DNA of 64,000 bases from Reticulitermes speratus (GCA_021186555.1 JAJKFL010000003.1:34398908-34462907), one strand, 5' to 3'; positions 11,441 to 22,318 are shown, numbered from the stretch's first letter. Program-made: numbers and translations. The notes: a model not told the origin generated them from the sequence alone.

Positions 11441-12195
11441 GCTTTATACGTGAGTCGGCCAGAAAGTAAGTAGTTTACAAAACATAGATTTGTATTTTGT
11501 GATCTCTGTTTTAACCCCTAATAAGAATAGGTCAGTTTTAACGGTACTGCTGCCCTGCTATTTGTCCACATAGTCCCTGCCACAGTTGAGGATTTTATCT
11601 CTTCGTTTTCCATTTACTGTAGGTAGAAGGTTGTGTTGTGTTACTAGCTCCTATGTCACAATTGTTTTCACCATGGAACAGTCTTTTATCGCAGGAAACA
11701 GAATATAGCTTTAGCGATGAATTTCCGTCATGTAGGTTCTTTAGTTACGAAACTGTTACTGGCCGACCTTCGCAGTATATGAAGGTGCCCTGCCAAGAGG
11801 CAGTGTACTAGACCGTGAATCAACATGTTCAAACCATTTTTGGTTAGTGTAGGCCACTGTTTGGCTTGCATTTTAAGGGATGAAATAAACCATCCAGTCT
11901 GAAGGCTTCTGACGAATGTATAGTACATTCGGATTACTGGGTTGTAAACCTGTCCATCCTCTAGTATTCGGTAATATTACATAAAATTCCGGAAAAAGAA
12001 TCTTGTTTCCGTTCTCAAAGCAAAGGGGGTGAAGGCACCTCTGGTTCTGTGATCGTGATTATCTTTTCCTGTGGGATATCAAGGATTAGGTGTCTTTCCA
12101 TCCTCTGTCCTGAAAATGGAAGTCTTGAATTTCCGAAAAGTGTGTTCTGTTGGTGATGAAGGGCACAGTTATGTCACCAAGCAATCGGAAATCCA
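11441..12195. other. Stretch without recognisable genes
   Basis: No coherent coding frame, inverted repeat or known element. The open frames on both strands at 12071-12379 run into a microsatellite and are spurious. Confidence 0.4.
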
Positions 12196-12267
12196 TAATC
12201 TGTTGTATGTACGTATGTATGTATATATGTATGTATGTATGTGCATATATATATATATATATATATA
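12196..12267. repeat. (GTAT)n(AT)n tract, left half of a palindromic AT-rich repeat
   Basis: TGTATGTATGTGC followed by alternating AT up to 12267. Its mirror image (alternating TA, then GCACATACATACA) lies at 13201-13237. If the 12268-13200 arm were removed, the two halves would join into one AT-rich palindrome. Confidence 0.85.
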
Positions 12268-12602
12268 CAGTCATTCTAAAACCCCATTACCTATACCTAC
12301 ACGATATACTGTGTCAGAACAAGCGGAAGTCACCTCGGCCCCGAAATGTGGTAAAAGAGCCCACAGGTTTGTTTGTTGAAGGCAAAGTCGCAAGGTAACA
12401 TTTGGAGATGGTGGTAATGTTCCATAGAAGAACACGTAACAACAGAATCAAAATCTATACTCAGTAGTAGTAGCAGCAGCAGCAGTAAGGGTGCATCTAA
12501 CATTACGAGTATACATTATTTCAGTTCATGGGTTGATAACTAAAAGTAAACGGTGAACAGGAATTACACAGATAGGTCATATAAATTAAGCGTCAAATAA
12601 TT

Positions 12603-12865
12603 TCTGAGGTCTGCGATCGCTCGCTTGCTGGGATTGCGGGTTCGAATCCCGCCGGGGGCATGGCAGTATGTCTCTTGTTAATGCTGTCTGTTGTCAGGTT
12701 CAGGATTCTGCGACGGGCCGATCCATCGTCCAGAGGAGTCCTACCGGGTGTGGTGTGTCTGAGTGTGATCAGATGCAAAAATAACCCTCCACACCTACAA
12801 TAAATAGGTAGAAGAGGTCAGACTACAAAGAAAGAAATAAAGAAAGAAAGAAAGAAAGAAAGAAA
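12603..12865 (+). mobile_element. tRNA-derived SINE, 5'-truncated, AAAG tail
   Basis: A perfect tRNA T-arm (GCGGG TTCGAAT CCCGC, 12636-12652) starts the element. A body of about 150 bp follows, containing GATGGATCGGCCCGTCGCAG on the opposite strand, then a tail of AAAG repeats. The acceptor and D-arm partners of a real tRNA are missing. The apparent peptide PPAGFEPAIPASERSQT is a by-product of the T-arm and not a protein. Confidence 0.8.
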
Positions 12866-12883
12866 TTAGGTATTCTAATCAGG

Positions 12884-13071
12884 ACTGACAAAATGAGGAA
12901 AATAAGTAGAGTATTAACATTTCTGCCTATTTCTAAAATATGATTTTCGAGTTGTTAATTATGAGTAATTTAAAAAAACTGACAAAATGAGGAAAATAAG
13001 TAGAGTATTAACATTTCTGCCTATTTCTAAAATATGATTTTCGAGTTGTTAATTATGAGTAATTTAAAAAA
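12884..13071. repeat. 94-bp tandem duplication inside the left arm
   Basis: ACTGACAAAATGAGGAAAAT begins at 12884 and again at 12978; the two 94-bp copies look essentially identical. The right arm has only one copy. The duplication therefore arose in the left arm after, or during, formation of the inverted duplication. Confidence 0.9.
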
Positions 13072-13200
13072 AATACATCACCGCTTTCGTGGAAAAATTT
13101 GTCACACAGAAGACACAAAATAACAAACAGAACTGAATCAGACTTATGACCCAAAGCATGAAGTGATCATTCGAAAACAAAAACACTGCAAACTGTAGCG

Positions 13201-13673
13201 TGCATATATATATATATATATATATGCACATACATACAAGATGGAAAGATGGAAATGCAGAACAAAATATGCCTTTCGACACTGTGTATTATTACAGGTT
13301 GAAACAGTGTAATTAAATGTCCTAAAGCTGTGTTTATATTTTGATTGAATGATAATGATGCTGTCAGTAACTCAGACTATATGACGTTGAACGACTGAAT
13401 GAGAGTGAATAATTAATTGGGAATGATATGGAGGAAGTTCTTCAGTCAGGATAGCAAGTATCATGACCAGAATTTGAACGCAGTCCACCCGAGTACAAAA
13501 TCAGAATAGTTACTGATTTAAGTTGATCGGTCAGTCAGACATCGTGTTGTTAATTAATCACCGCATCCAACTCAGTGTATATTTTCTTTATTTCGTCACA
13601 AGTTCGAAATTAAGGGCATTACAATCTGCAAAATCGATGCACACTGATCTGGAAGAATAATGGGGCACAGAAA
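13201..13673. other. Spacer between inverted arms
   Basis: Starts with alternating TA then GCACATACATACA (13201-13237), the mirror half of the tract at 12196-12267. At 13435-13500 the - strand carries CTGCGTTCAAATTCTGG, a B-box-like word that suggests a decayed tRNA-derived element. No gene. Confidence 0.7.
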
Positions 13674-13915
13674 CGCTACAGTTTGCAGTGTTTTTGTTTT
13701 CGAATGATCACTTCATGCTTTGGGTCATAAGTCTGATTCAGTTCTGTTTGTTATTTTGTGTCTTCTGTGTGACAAATTTTTCCACGAAAGCGGTGATGTA
13801 TTTTTTTAAATTACTCATAATTAACAACTCGAAAATCATATTTTAGAAATAGGCAGAAATGTTAATAATCTACTTATTTTCCTCATTTTGTCAGTCCTGA
13901 TTAGAATACCTAATT

Positions 13916-13955
<40 letters not shown>

Positions 13956-14514
13956 TGTAGTCTGACCTCTTCTACCTATTTATTGTAGGTGTGGAGGGTT
14001 ATTTTTGCATCTGATCACACTCAGACACACCACACAGGTAGGACTCCTCTGGACGATGGATCGGCCCGTCGCAGAGACCTGAACCTGACAACAGACAGCA
14101 TTAACAAGAGACAGACTGCCATGCCCCCGGCGGGATTCGAACCCGCAATCCCAGCAAGCGAGCGATCGCAGACCTCAGAAATTATTTGACGCTTAATTTA
14201 TATGACCTATCTGTGTAATTCCTGTTCACCGTTTACTTTTAGTTATCAACCCATGAACTGAAATAATGTATACTCGTAATGTTAGATGCACCCTTACTGC
14301 TGCTGCTGCTACTACTACTGAGTATAGATTTTGATTCTGTTGTTACGTGTTCTTCTATGGAACATTACCACCATCTCCAAATATTACCTTGCGACTTTCC
14401 CTTCAACAAACAAACCTGTGGGCTCTTTTACCACATTTCGGGGCCGAGGTGACTTCCGCTTGTTCTGACACAGTATATCGTGTAGGTATAGGTATTGGGG
14501 TTTTAGAATGACTG
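13674..14514 (-). repeat. Right arm of a large inverted duplication
   Basis: CGCTACAGTTTGCAGTG (13674) to TTTTAGAATGACTG (14514) is the reverse complement of the left arm without the 94-bp duplication. No AT-rich palindrome flanks this arm, unlike the left one, so the right arm is more likely the donor copy. Confidence 0.9.
13914..14178 (-). mobile_element. tRNA-derived SINE (second copy, in right arm)
   Basis: Same element as 12603-12865 in reverse orientation: TTTC repeats (tail), body, and the T-arm at 14130-14146 (GCGGGATTCGAACCCGC). A SINE in both arms at the same place shows it was present before the segment was duplicated. Confidence 0.85.
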
Positions 14515-15424
14515 TCGGTTGTTTTCACCATTTGCGCATGATGGGGGTTGCCGCGTCAACTAGTTCGTAGCATTGTTCGCTGTGGTTTGTGTGCAGAATT
14601 TTGGGGCAGGGGGGATACAGAAGTGTGATATATTAATTGCCATATCCTTGTATGCTCTGCGTATGTGCCGCTGATGAAGTGTGTGTGTACTAGAACGTAT
14701 TGTTTACTACTTTCGTGTCTGACAATTTAAGGAACAGTAAACCGTTTCTACTGGTTCATATATGTGTTTAGATGGTCATGAAGAAATTAAGAAAAACGAT
14801 TGATTACGTAAGAATTTAATACTTGCGGCTATTATTGTGTTCTTCCACTCCAGAAGAAAGGCACTGGAAGTTCAGGTCTCTCTGGCTTCAGAAATAATAT
14901 TTATTGCACATACAGGGTATCAAGATTGATCATCATTAACTGAAACCTCTATTTTCCAAATGTGCTATTGCCTTACTTTCCACTCATGTGTTCAGTTATG
15001 GAAGAATTCTGGCTGGATCGTATGAAACACAGTGGACTACGCAGTTAGCAATTCTTAAAGAAACAGCGAACGTATAGTTTATATTACGAGTATTTTCTAT
15101 GGAAAACAGAAGAATCTCACGCGCTAGGAACGTTTTAACAGCTTAAACATGTGTATGTTTATCTCCGTGTTAATCGTTGCATGCACTCTCTGTGACACTC
15201 TTATTCTATGCTTGTGGAAGATCAGTGAGCGGATTAAACGCATGGCATGATGAATGGTGTGGACTGTTGTCAGCATGATGATGTCACAGGTAACTCATTT
15301 CTTTCTTCTTAGTAAAAAAAAAAACTCTTCGAAATCTTAACTGAAGACTAGTGTTGCTCAATAGCCTATTTTCTGTTGCTTAAGTAACCTACTTTCCCCT
15401 TCTCTTGCTTGGTATTTTTAAGTT
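14515..15424. other. Stretch without recognisable genes
   Basis: Moderately G+C-balanced at 14515-14650, otherwise AT-rich. No exon, repeat or promoter could be argued. Confidence 0.4.
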
Positions 15425-15652
15425 CTAAGCAGCAATGCTTGATGTGGGAGCGCATGTTCGTACTGTGGTGAGTACCAGTTCTGCAGTCTTGTGGCATGTA
15501 AAGCCATGTATTTTGGTATACAATACCAATGTTTCAGAAGAACCACTGCCTCCGTCTTTCGAATTCAATTCTCCCTTCCCATTATGTAAGTACAAACACT
15601 TTCCCCGTGCCGCTGTTACTTCTATACTGAATGTGGTATAAGCAGGTTGCAC
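15425..15652 (+). repeat. Dispersed repeat yielding FWDV-type pseudo-peptides
   Basis: The + frame contains VLWHVKPCILVYNTNVSEEP, a variant of the VFWDVTPCSLV-like peptide seen again at 28525-28815, 49150-49245 and on the - strand at 63741-63932 and 2679-2882. Similar peptides arise from an abundant short repeat in insect genomes (recollection). It is open on both strands, which argues against a gene. Confidence 0.45.
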
Positions 15653-16050
15653 TGAGATTATACATAAATACCCAAATTACGGCGTGGTGTCCCAATGGAC
15701 AGTACTCTTACATGTGGCTGAGTCTAGTAACATTTATATTTGACCCCATTGATGCAAACGTAAAGAAATATGTTACAAAAATTATAAACCTGTTAAATAT
15801 TTCAGAAATATTTTCACTAAGATTCAGAGTCTTCCACTAGTGTGCAAAAATCTTGTTGAAGGTCTCATTTGTCCCATGTAATATATATTTCTAAGTTTAT
15901 TTATGTTTTCCTGTGTATTGCTTTCTTGCTATTTTCCTATGGACCTATTCTGGCTGTAACAGATATTGGGACTGTAAAGACTCACACGTAGAGCACAGCA
16001 ATCAGGCAAACTTCAAAATATAAAAAGAACGGCTTTAAAAGTCACACTTT
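15653..16050. other. Stretch without recognisable genes
   Basis: AT-rich DNA leading into the minisatellite. Nothing recognised. Confidence 0.4.
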
Positions 16051-16812
16051 TTCTTTAATTCACAATCCATTCTTCCCACATCCGTTCTTTCATTCATGGT
16101 CTATTCAAAACACGCCTGTTTCTCAGTTTAAGGTCTACTCAATCCACACCTGTTCTCTATTCACAGTCCACTCCCACCACATCTGTTCTTAAATTCACAG
16201 TCCACTCCAACCACACCTATTCTTTAATTAACAGTCCACTCTCACCACATCTGCTCTCTAATTCACAGTCCACCCCCACCACATTTGTTCTTAAATTCAC
16301 AGTCCACCCCAACATATCTGTTCTTTAATTCAGAGTCCACTCCCACCACATCTGCCCTCTAATTTACAGTCCACCCCCACCACATCTGTTCTTTAATTCA
16401 CAGTCCACCCCCACCACATCTGTTCTTTAATCCACAGTCCACTCCCACCACACCTGTTCTTTAATTAACAGTCCACTTCCATCACACCTGTTCTTTAACT
16501 CACAGTCCAATCCCACCACGTGTGTTCTTTAGCTCATAGTCCACGCCCACCACATGTGTTCTTTAATGAACAGTCCACTCCAAACACATGTTCTTGAATT
16601 CACAGTCCACTCGCACCTCATCTGTTCTTTAATTAACAGCCCACTTCCACCACACCTGTTCTGTAACTCTCAGTCCACCCCCACCACATCTGTTCTTAAA
16701 TTCACAGTCCACTCGCACCACATCTCTTCTTTAATTAACAGTCCACTTCCACCACACCTGTTCATTAACTCACAGTCCAATCCTATCACGTGTGTTCTTT
16801 AGCTCATAGTTT

Positions 16813-17219
16813 ACTCGCACCACAACTGTTCTTTAATTAACAGCCCACTTCCACCACACCTGTTCATTAACTCACAGTCCAATCCTATCACGTGTGTTCT
16901 TTAGCTCATAGTCCACTCGCACCACAACTGTTCTTTAATTAACAGCCCACTTCCACCACACCTGTTCATTAACTCACAGTCCAATCCTATCACGTGTGTT
17001 CTTTAGCTCATAGTCCACTCGCACCACAACTGTTCTTTAATTAACAGCCCACTTCCACCACACCTGTTCATTAACTCACAGTCCAATCCTATCACGTGTG
17101 TTCTTTAGCTCATAGTCCACTCGCACCACAACTGTTCTTTAATTAACAGCCCACTTCCACCACACCTGTTCATTAACTCATAGTCCAATCCCACCACGTG
17201 TGTTTTTAGCTCATAGTCC
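16813..17219. repeat. Higher-order repeat: 102 bp x 4
   Basis: Three 34-bp units form a 102-bp block beginning ACTCGCACCACAACTG at 16813, 16915, 17017 and 17119. The first three copies look essentially identical and the fourth loses one base near 17204. Each block holds one CACGTG. Near-identity implies recent expansion or conversion. Confidence 0.92.
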
Positions 17220-17490
17220 ACTCCAACCACATCTGTTCTTTAATTCACAGTCCACTCCAACCACACCTGTTCTTTAACTATTAGTCCACTCCAACCACAC
17301 CTGTTCTTTAATTAACAGCCCACTTCCACCACACCTGTTTTGTAACTCACTGTCCAACCCTGTCACGTGTGTTATTTAGCTCATAGTCCACTCCCACCAC
17401 ACCTGTTCTTTAATTGAGAGTACACTTCCACCACACCTGTTCTTTAACTCACAGTCCAATCTCACCACGTGTGTTGTTTAGCTCATAGTA

Positions 17491-17800
17491 CACTCTGACC
17501 ACATGTGTTCTTTAATGAACAGTCCACTCCAATCACACATGTTCTTTAATTAACAGCCCACTTCCACCACACCTATTTTGTAACTCACTGTCCAATCCCA
17601 CCACGTGTGTTGTTTAGCTCGTAGTACACTCTGACCACATGTGTTCTTTAATGAACAGTCCACTCCAATCACACATGTTCTTTAATTAACAGCCCACTTC
17701 CACCACACCTGTTTTGTAACTCACTGTCCAATCCCACCACATGTGTTGTTTAGCTCATAGTACACTGACCACATGTGTTTTTTAATGAACAGTCCACTTC
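17491..17800. repeat. Higher-order repeat: 136 bp x 2+
   Basis: Four 34-bp units form a 136-bp block starting CACTCTGACCACATGTG at 17491 and 17627, with a third start at 17763 that has a 2-bp loss. It is a different higher-order form from the 102-bp one and lies 270 bp further along the same array. Confidence 0.88.
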
Positions 17801-18184
17801 CACCACACCTGTTGTGTAACTCACAGTCTACTTCCACCACATCTGTTCTTTAATTCACAGTCCACTCCACTTGTTCCTTTCATCCAGAATACTCGGATTT
17901 ATTGAGCATTTGCTTAGATTTTTTATTTCAGTATTTTTTTGATGTTCTAATGAATGCCATTTGCTTAATTTTATTTCCTTTTGCACTTGTAAAATCAATT
18001 CAAACTAATCAAAGTGCATGAAGCGTTTTATTCGTTTTGCATTTTGAAGCTATGCTGAAAAACACAAGGCATATAAACTCACGTGGTGAGTGCAGTCTAA
18101 CACCGAAATTAAGAAATGCCTGTAATTTTTCCTTGTACCTTTACATAACAGGTATACAATCTCCTCGTTTTATGAATTAACACA

Positions 18185-18335
18185 GCGAGATAATTCAAGT
18201 GGTAACATTTCTGACTTTTATTCTGGGGTAATCCATTTCGAATCTTGGTAGAGATACCTATCACGCTGACTGCAACTTTTCGAGTTTTTGTCAGACCCTC
18301 CGTGCACATGCCGGCTTAATACTTGTTATTAGAAC
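18185..18335 (+). mobile_element. tRNA-derived SINE relic
   Basis: GATAATTCAAGTGGTAACATTTCTGAC resembles a tRNA D-arm and anticodon region (AGCTCAAGTGGTAGAGCATTTGAC type). The T-arm position has CCATTTCGAATCTTGG. The sequence continues as a body with no homology to the other SINEs here. Too decayed to be a functional tRNA. Confidence 0.5.
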
Positions 18336-18767
18336 ACAACCACACCCTTACATATCCTCTTCAAGTTATTACTCACTATCATATCAGCATTCGACAGTAT
18401 ATACTTGTAAGTTACTGGTAGCGTCATTAATATACAAATAGAATAAATTCAACCCAATAAACTCATTATTAGATATTTTCATCCTAGTTCATGTTTTAAG
18501 TGGTTTGTAGAAAGATGAAAATATTAAACACATAAGTTTTGCACAACGTAAAAAATTTGCTGCTTCAGATAAATATGAACTGATGAATTAATACAAAATT
18601 TATGTCCTTCAAATAAGTGAAGAATTAAAATATTCAAATACATAATGTAATTTAACGCATATAATCTTATGAATTTGCAAAAATACTGTGTGAAAATAAA
18701 TAAGCTTACCATAACAGCTCTAATGACTCGAATTTTTGAAACAAAGAAAATTTACTCCCATTTACAG
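18336..18767. other. Presumed intron end upstream of terminal exon
   Basis: Strongly AT-rich DNA with no repeat that I recognise. It ends in TTTACTCCCATTTACAG, the acceptor for the exon at 18768. Confidence 0.4.
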
Positions 18768-18964
18768 ACGGATCGCAGAACGTTATCATGGATGCAGCCT
18801 TCTCCATCAGCAGTGGCTATCACCATGCAGCAGTGTGCAGTTGGTCCATCGTTGAAAAAATCCGTGCCGGCGTCTGTTTTGCGATGATTGGTGATGAATC
18901 AGAAGACATACTACAAAGCAGTGATAGAATATCCACTGTTCTCAAGCAGAGTTCTTCTTTATAA
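18768..18964 (+). CDS. Probable 3'-terminal coding exon, unrecognised protein
   Basis: After an acceptor-like TTTACTCCCATTTACAG, two bases complete a split codon. Then 64 codons run to a TAA at 18962-18964. The peptide begins GSQNVIMDAAFSISSGYHHA and includes SWSIVEKIRAGVCFAMIGDE, ending ISTVLKQSSSL. Its composition, G+C content and codon variety differ from the AT-rich flanks, and the alternative frames are poor. I do not recognise the family and see no catalytic motif, membrane segment or signal peptide. The long unrepetitive AT-rich stretch that follows, with AATAAA signals, fits a 3'UTR. Upstream exons are not visible and must lie beyond a large intron. Confidence 0.5.
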
Positions 18965-20160
18965 ATACCGATATCTTTTTAGGACGTAACGAAATATTAG
19001 ATGAGCTGAGTGATCAGAGCACTGAAAACTGTGGGAAAAGTGCAAGAGTAGTTTCTGCATGTCTAGCAAGTCAGGCGTTGATTTTAGGAAGATACGATCA
19101 CAAAATTTAATTTAGTCTTATTATGAATTTTACGAACGGCAATTATACTTAATTTGTTTATTTTGTTTGTGCAAAAACAAATAATTTTGTAATTGTAAGA
19201 AAACGGTTTAACTGGAAGCTAAGAAAATTAAACAATTAATTCGAAAAAATACATGCACATTTAAGCTAACATAGGTAATTAATATTCTCCATTCTGTAAA
19301 ATGTTTTCATTTAATGTTAAATGATTAAACATTGTGTGCATGTAATATTTAACATGATAATTGGTTTATTAATTACATTCAGAATTATAATTAAGTAATT
19401 CAGTCTAGATTATCAGTTTGTTTGGATCACGTAATACTAATCATAGTAATTTAAATTAAACAGGTTTGTAAATGTTTGAATAAATTAGAACTTGTAACAT
19501 ATTTTACCACTTAATCTGTAAAATATTTGTGAGAAATATTCATTTGAAGATAAAGGAAACAAATATTATCCATTAAAAAATAAGCAAAGCCAATCCAAGA
19601 ATTGTGTGTCTAATATTACTTTAAAATAACGTGTGAAAGATCTCCAATGTACTACACAATGTATACTCTTTCCTACTTGTGTGATAATGCCAAATTTATA
19701 TACGTAAAATAAACTTAAGAACAAACGTTGTAGTCCAGCTAAATATACAGTACTATTAGTGTTAGGTATACAACGAAAAAAACCTGGCGGAGTTATATAT
19801 GTCACATTCTGGTCAGTACTGATGACGAAACCATGTTTGGATACCAGCTACACTGCATAATCGTAAACAGCATTGTTGTTGTTAATAATAGGAATAGGTA
19901 TTAGTATACGTATACAATTAAACTTCTCGATGTTTGTTGTATGATGGGAGATGTTGCCAATCCAGCTGTGTGCTATTTGACATAATGACATTTTATTTTT
20001 TTCTCATGGAAATTTGTTTTTACATATATTGTTAAAATGTTTTTGTTGCTTACATGTTGCTCAACTATACATTTTTTTAAACTCATGTCTCCAGTTGTGT
20101 GTTATTTGTATGTGTGTGATTGTAATTTATTTTAATAAAAATTCAAGTTTTGAACTTAAC
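18965..20160 (+). other. Presumed 3'UTR of the 18768 exon
   Basis: About 1.2 kb of very AT-rich DNA with no transposon or simple repeat that I recognise, unusual for this window. AATAAA occurs at 19479, 19708 and 20134. The 20134 signal follows a TGTGTGTG-rich stretch and is the likeliest end. The extent is inferred. Confidence 0.35.
20134..20139 (+). terminator. Candidate polyadenylation signal AATAAA
   Basis: Canonical hexamer about 1.17 kb downstream of the stop codon at 18964. Earlier hexamers at 19479 and 19708 could give shorter ends. Confidence 0.3.
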
Positions 20161-21174
20161 TTACGTAGTCGTTTTTTAATTTGGTAGCTAGGTCACATAG
20201 AGTCCTGAATTCCACAATACGCTGAATTCGACTGAGTAGGCAGAACCTTATCATGTTAATTATATGGCGAACTTCTTATAGTAAGTTCTATAACATTAAT
20301 GCATTTAATCTAAATTTAAAAGAACTTGAAGGCCTTTAATTATGAACACAGAATTGCAATACCTTAGTGTCATGGAAAAATGTTCATACATAAATTCGTA
20401 ACGTGATATAATACGGTATATTAGTTAATTTTAACTGTGGCATATCTGTGTTTTAGAACAGATACATTGTATTTTTCCTTCGTTAATATCGCTTAAATGA
20501 CTACTCTGGTTACATGTTTCGACACATTTACATATGGAGTGAGTTCAGATAAAAAGACGTTTCCTGCACTCACAATATTTTAACTTGCAGAGAGAAACTT
20601 CCCCTTAAACAGCTTTTAAATAGAACAAATTAATGACATGTGCTGTAGTAATATATTTTTAGTTTTACTTAATCCTCCTATAATGGTCCGATGACGGCAC
20701 TTCCTTTGTCCCGAAAATGTAAACATACACTTCTGGAATAAACATCGCGTCACTGGGTAGTCAGTCTAAGGAATTTAATGCGTTTGACATGTCGGGAACT
20801 GATTTCGCATTGACGCGACGTCATATATCAGAAGAAAGGAGTTCTAAACCACACAGCCATGGAAACCTCAAGAGTTGCAGTGATTTGTTAGTGGAAGGGT
20901 ACTGGATTTCCATGTTGACGGAGGTAAAATATAGATTGACTTTTCTTGGATCATTACATTAAATCCTGTTGAAATCAGTAATCTAAAATGTGTGAAATTG
21001 TATTATTTAATAGACTTACCAAAAACTAAGGAATTTGAATTGCAAGTACGTACTATTTGTGTGTGTGATGAAATGTATAAACTCGCTTCGATTTTATTAC
21101 CTGATTAGGACTTGTGGATATAAAACTATTAATTTTAAAATTATATTAGTAAAATATTAATAACGCCAGCCCAG
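20161..21174. other. Stretch without recognisable genes
   Basis: AT-rich unique-looking DNA with no supported exon or element. Confidence 0.4.
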
Positions 21175-21420
21175 AAACATAGAGAGTAAGCTACGGACTG
21201 GACAGTCTAGGGTTCAAATCCAGATAAAAGTAAGAGATTTTCCTCTCCTCCAAAAACGTCCAGACCGGCTCTGGGGCAACCCAGTCTTTTATTCAATGGG
21301 TACCGGGGTACTCTCTCATGTCAAAACCTGAGACCCCTACGTTTCATATCCATATTACACTCTAGCCTTATATGAATAGCGTGAAATACATTTCAGCCTA
21401 AACTGACTTCATTATATTTT
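21175..21420 (+). mobile_element. SINE copy (CCTTTA-tail family)
   Basis: B-box AGGGTTCAAATCCAG at about 21210, then AGATTTTCCTCTCCTCCAAAAACGTCCAGACCGGCTCTGGGGCAACCCAG-type body (quoted in pieces: GTCCAGACCGGCTCTGGGGC and CAATGGGTACCGGGG). This is one of the better copies for the body. The tail is not evident. Confidence 0.7.
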
Positions 21421-21655
21421 GTCGCTTTTAGTTTCTATGCAGATTAAAATGGGGAGGGTTTTGTAATAAGAATATATAGACAAAATAAAACTTGGAAAGC
21501 CACGTACAAAATGTGGGCCTGTTTGTATTAGAATGTGGTTGATATGACATAGAATCTGGGAGGATGGTTGCTTTAGAGTGAGTGGTATGAGTGAGGGAGA
21601 ATCTGGCATTATACAGGGTGTGGTCATATATCATTAGTAAATCCACACTGGGTGA

Positions 21656-22060
21656 TTAATGGTACAGCGTGTGTGTGCATGCGTGTGCATGTATCTAGTC
21701 CTATACGTGTATAAATCCGCATATGTACGTGGTAGTCTGTTTCCGCCACTGTAGGCAACACAGAGAGAGATTATATACGCTAGAAATTGGCGCGTCCACC
21801 TGCAAACACCATTCCTCATTGGTCAGGGATGTCGCTCCCTTCACCTCTCCTCATTACTATGTATAACTCTACCATCCTTCTCTATCTACCTCCTATATCA
21901 TACCTCTCTCTCTCTCTGTCTGTCTCTCTCTGCGCGTTCGTCCGCGTAATCCACGTGGATTAGAGGGTATCGTACCACTCTCAACTCATTTCCTACTCAA
22001 ATCCTCACCTCACCCTATTTGCTGGGTGATGTGCCCCAGTACAGGCCAACATACGTTCAC
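21656..22060. other. Simple-sequence and pyrimidine-rich region
   Basis: Contains a GTGTGCATGC run (21668-21690), a GTATAAAT word at 21708, an ATTGG (reverse CCAAT) at 21819 and a (CT)n tract at 21904-21932 followed by CpG-containing GCGCGTTCGTCCGCG. Together these could be promoter-like, but no start site or exon is attached, so I make no promoter call. Confidence 0.3.
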
Positions 22061-22318
22061 ACGGTTAGCAAGGAACCTGGAATCATTTCAAATGTATGTA
22101 GTCATTCATGTATCCTTTGGAAGCTGAATTTCTATTAAATTCACTATTTGACATTTGAGGCAGGATTTACCGTCCGTCCCCTAGGTTGCAGAAAATGTTC
22201 AGGGCGCAAACTGTATATTGTTACGTTGTAAATAATGAATATTAGGGCTTGAGACCACGTGTGTAGTTAGTAGAATTAAAATCTCTGCACACGAAACGTA
22301 AAATTTGAAAACAAGTAG

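Larger units (their letters stand above)
12268..13200 (+). repeat. Left arm of a large inverted duplication
   Basis: From CAGTCATTCTAAAACCCC at 12268 to AACTGTAGCG at 13200, this is the reverse complement of 13674-14514. About 180 bases compared by eye showed three differences. Extra length (933 against 841) comes mostly from a 94-bp tandem duplication present only in this arm. It contains a SINE, a CAG/AGT triplet run and no gene. Confidence 0.9.
16051..17876. repeat. 34-bp minisatellite, about 54 units
   Basis: The unit is close to TTCTTTAATTCACAGTCCAC followed by TCCCACCACACCTG. Early units (16051-16800) are mixed variants. Later parts are organised into higher-order repeats. Because 34 is not a multiple of three, single units shift the reading frame, and the 82-codon frame at 16554-16802 is a product of the array. 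Some units carry CACGTG (an E-box palindrome). Confidence 0.95.

Noticed and set aside
12636..12652. Possible tRNA gene
   Set aside because: Only the T-arm is present; D-arm, anticodon arm and acceptor partner are missing.
12593..12778. Open frame with PPAGFEPAIPASERSQT (and its twin at 13989-14189)
   Set aside because: The peptide is the translation of a tRNA T-arm in a SINE. It appears in both arms of the inverted duplication and is not a gene.
12268..14514. Foldback transposon with 0.9-kb ends
   Set aside because: No target duplication and no constant terminal motif were seen; the AT-palindrome bordering only the left arm fits repair copying better. Not fully excluded.
16554..16802. 82-codon frame in the minisatellite
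   Set aside because: Repeated HSHLICSLINSPLPPHLF-like words come from the 34-bp units; the frame has no flanking signals.
16051..17876. CRISPR-like array
   Set aside because: Units are contiguous with no unique spacers, and the genome is eukaryotic.
21700..21830. Promoter with TATAAAT and CCAAT-like words
   Set aside because: Such words are common in AT-rich DNA and no exon or start site can be attached.
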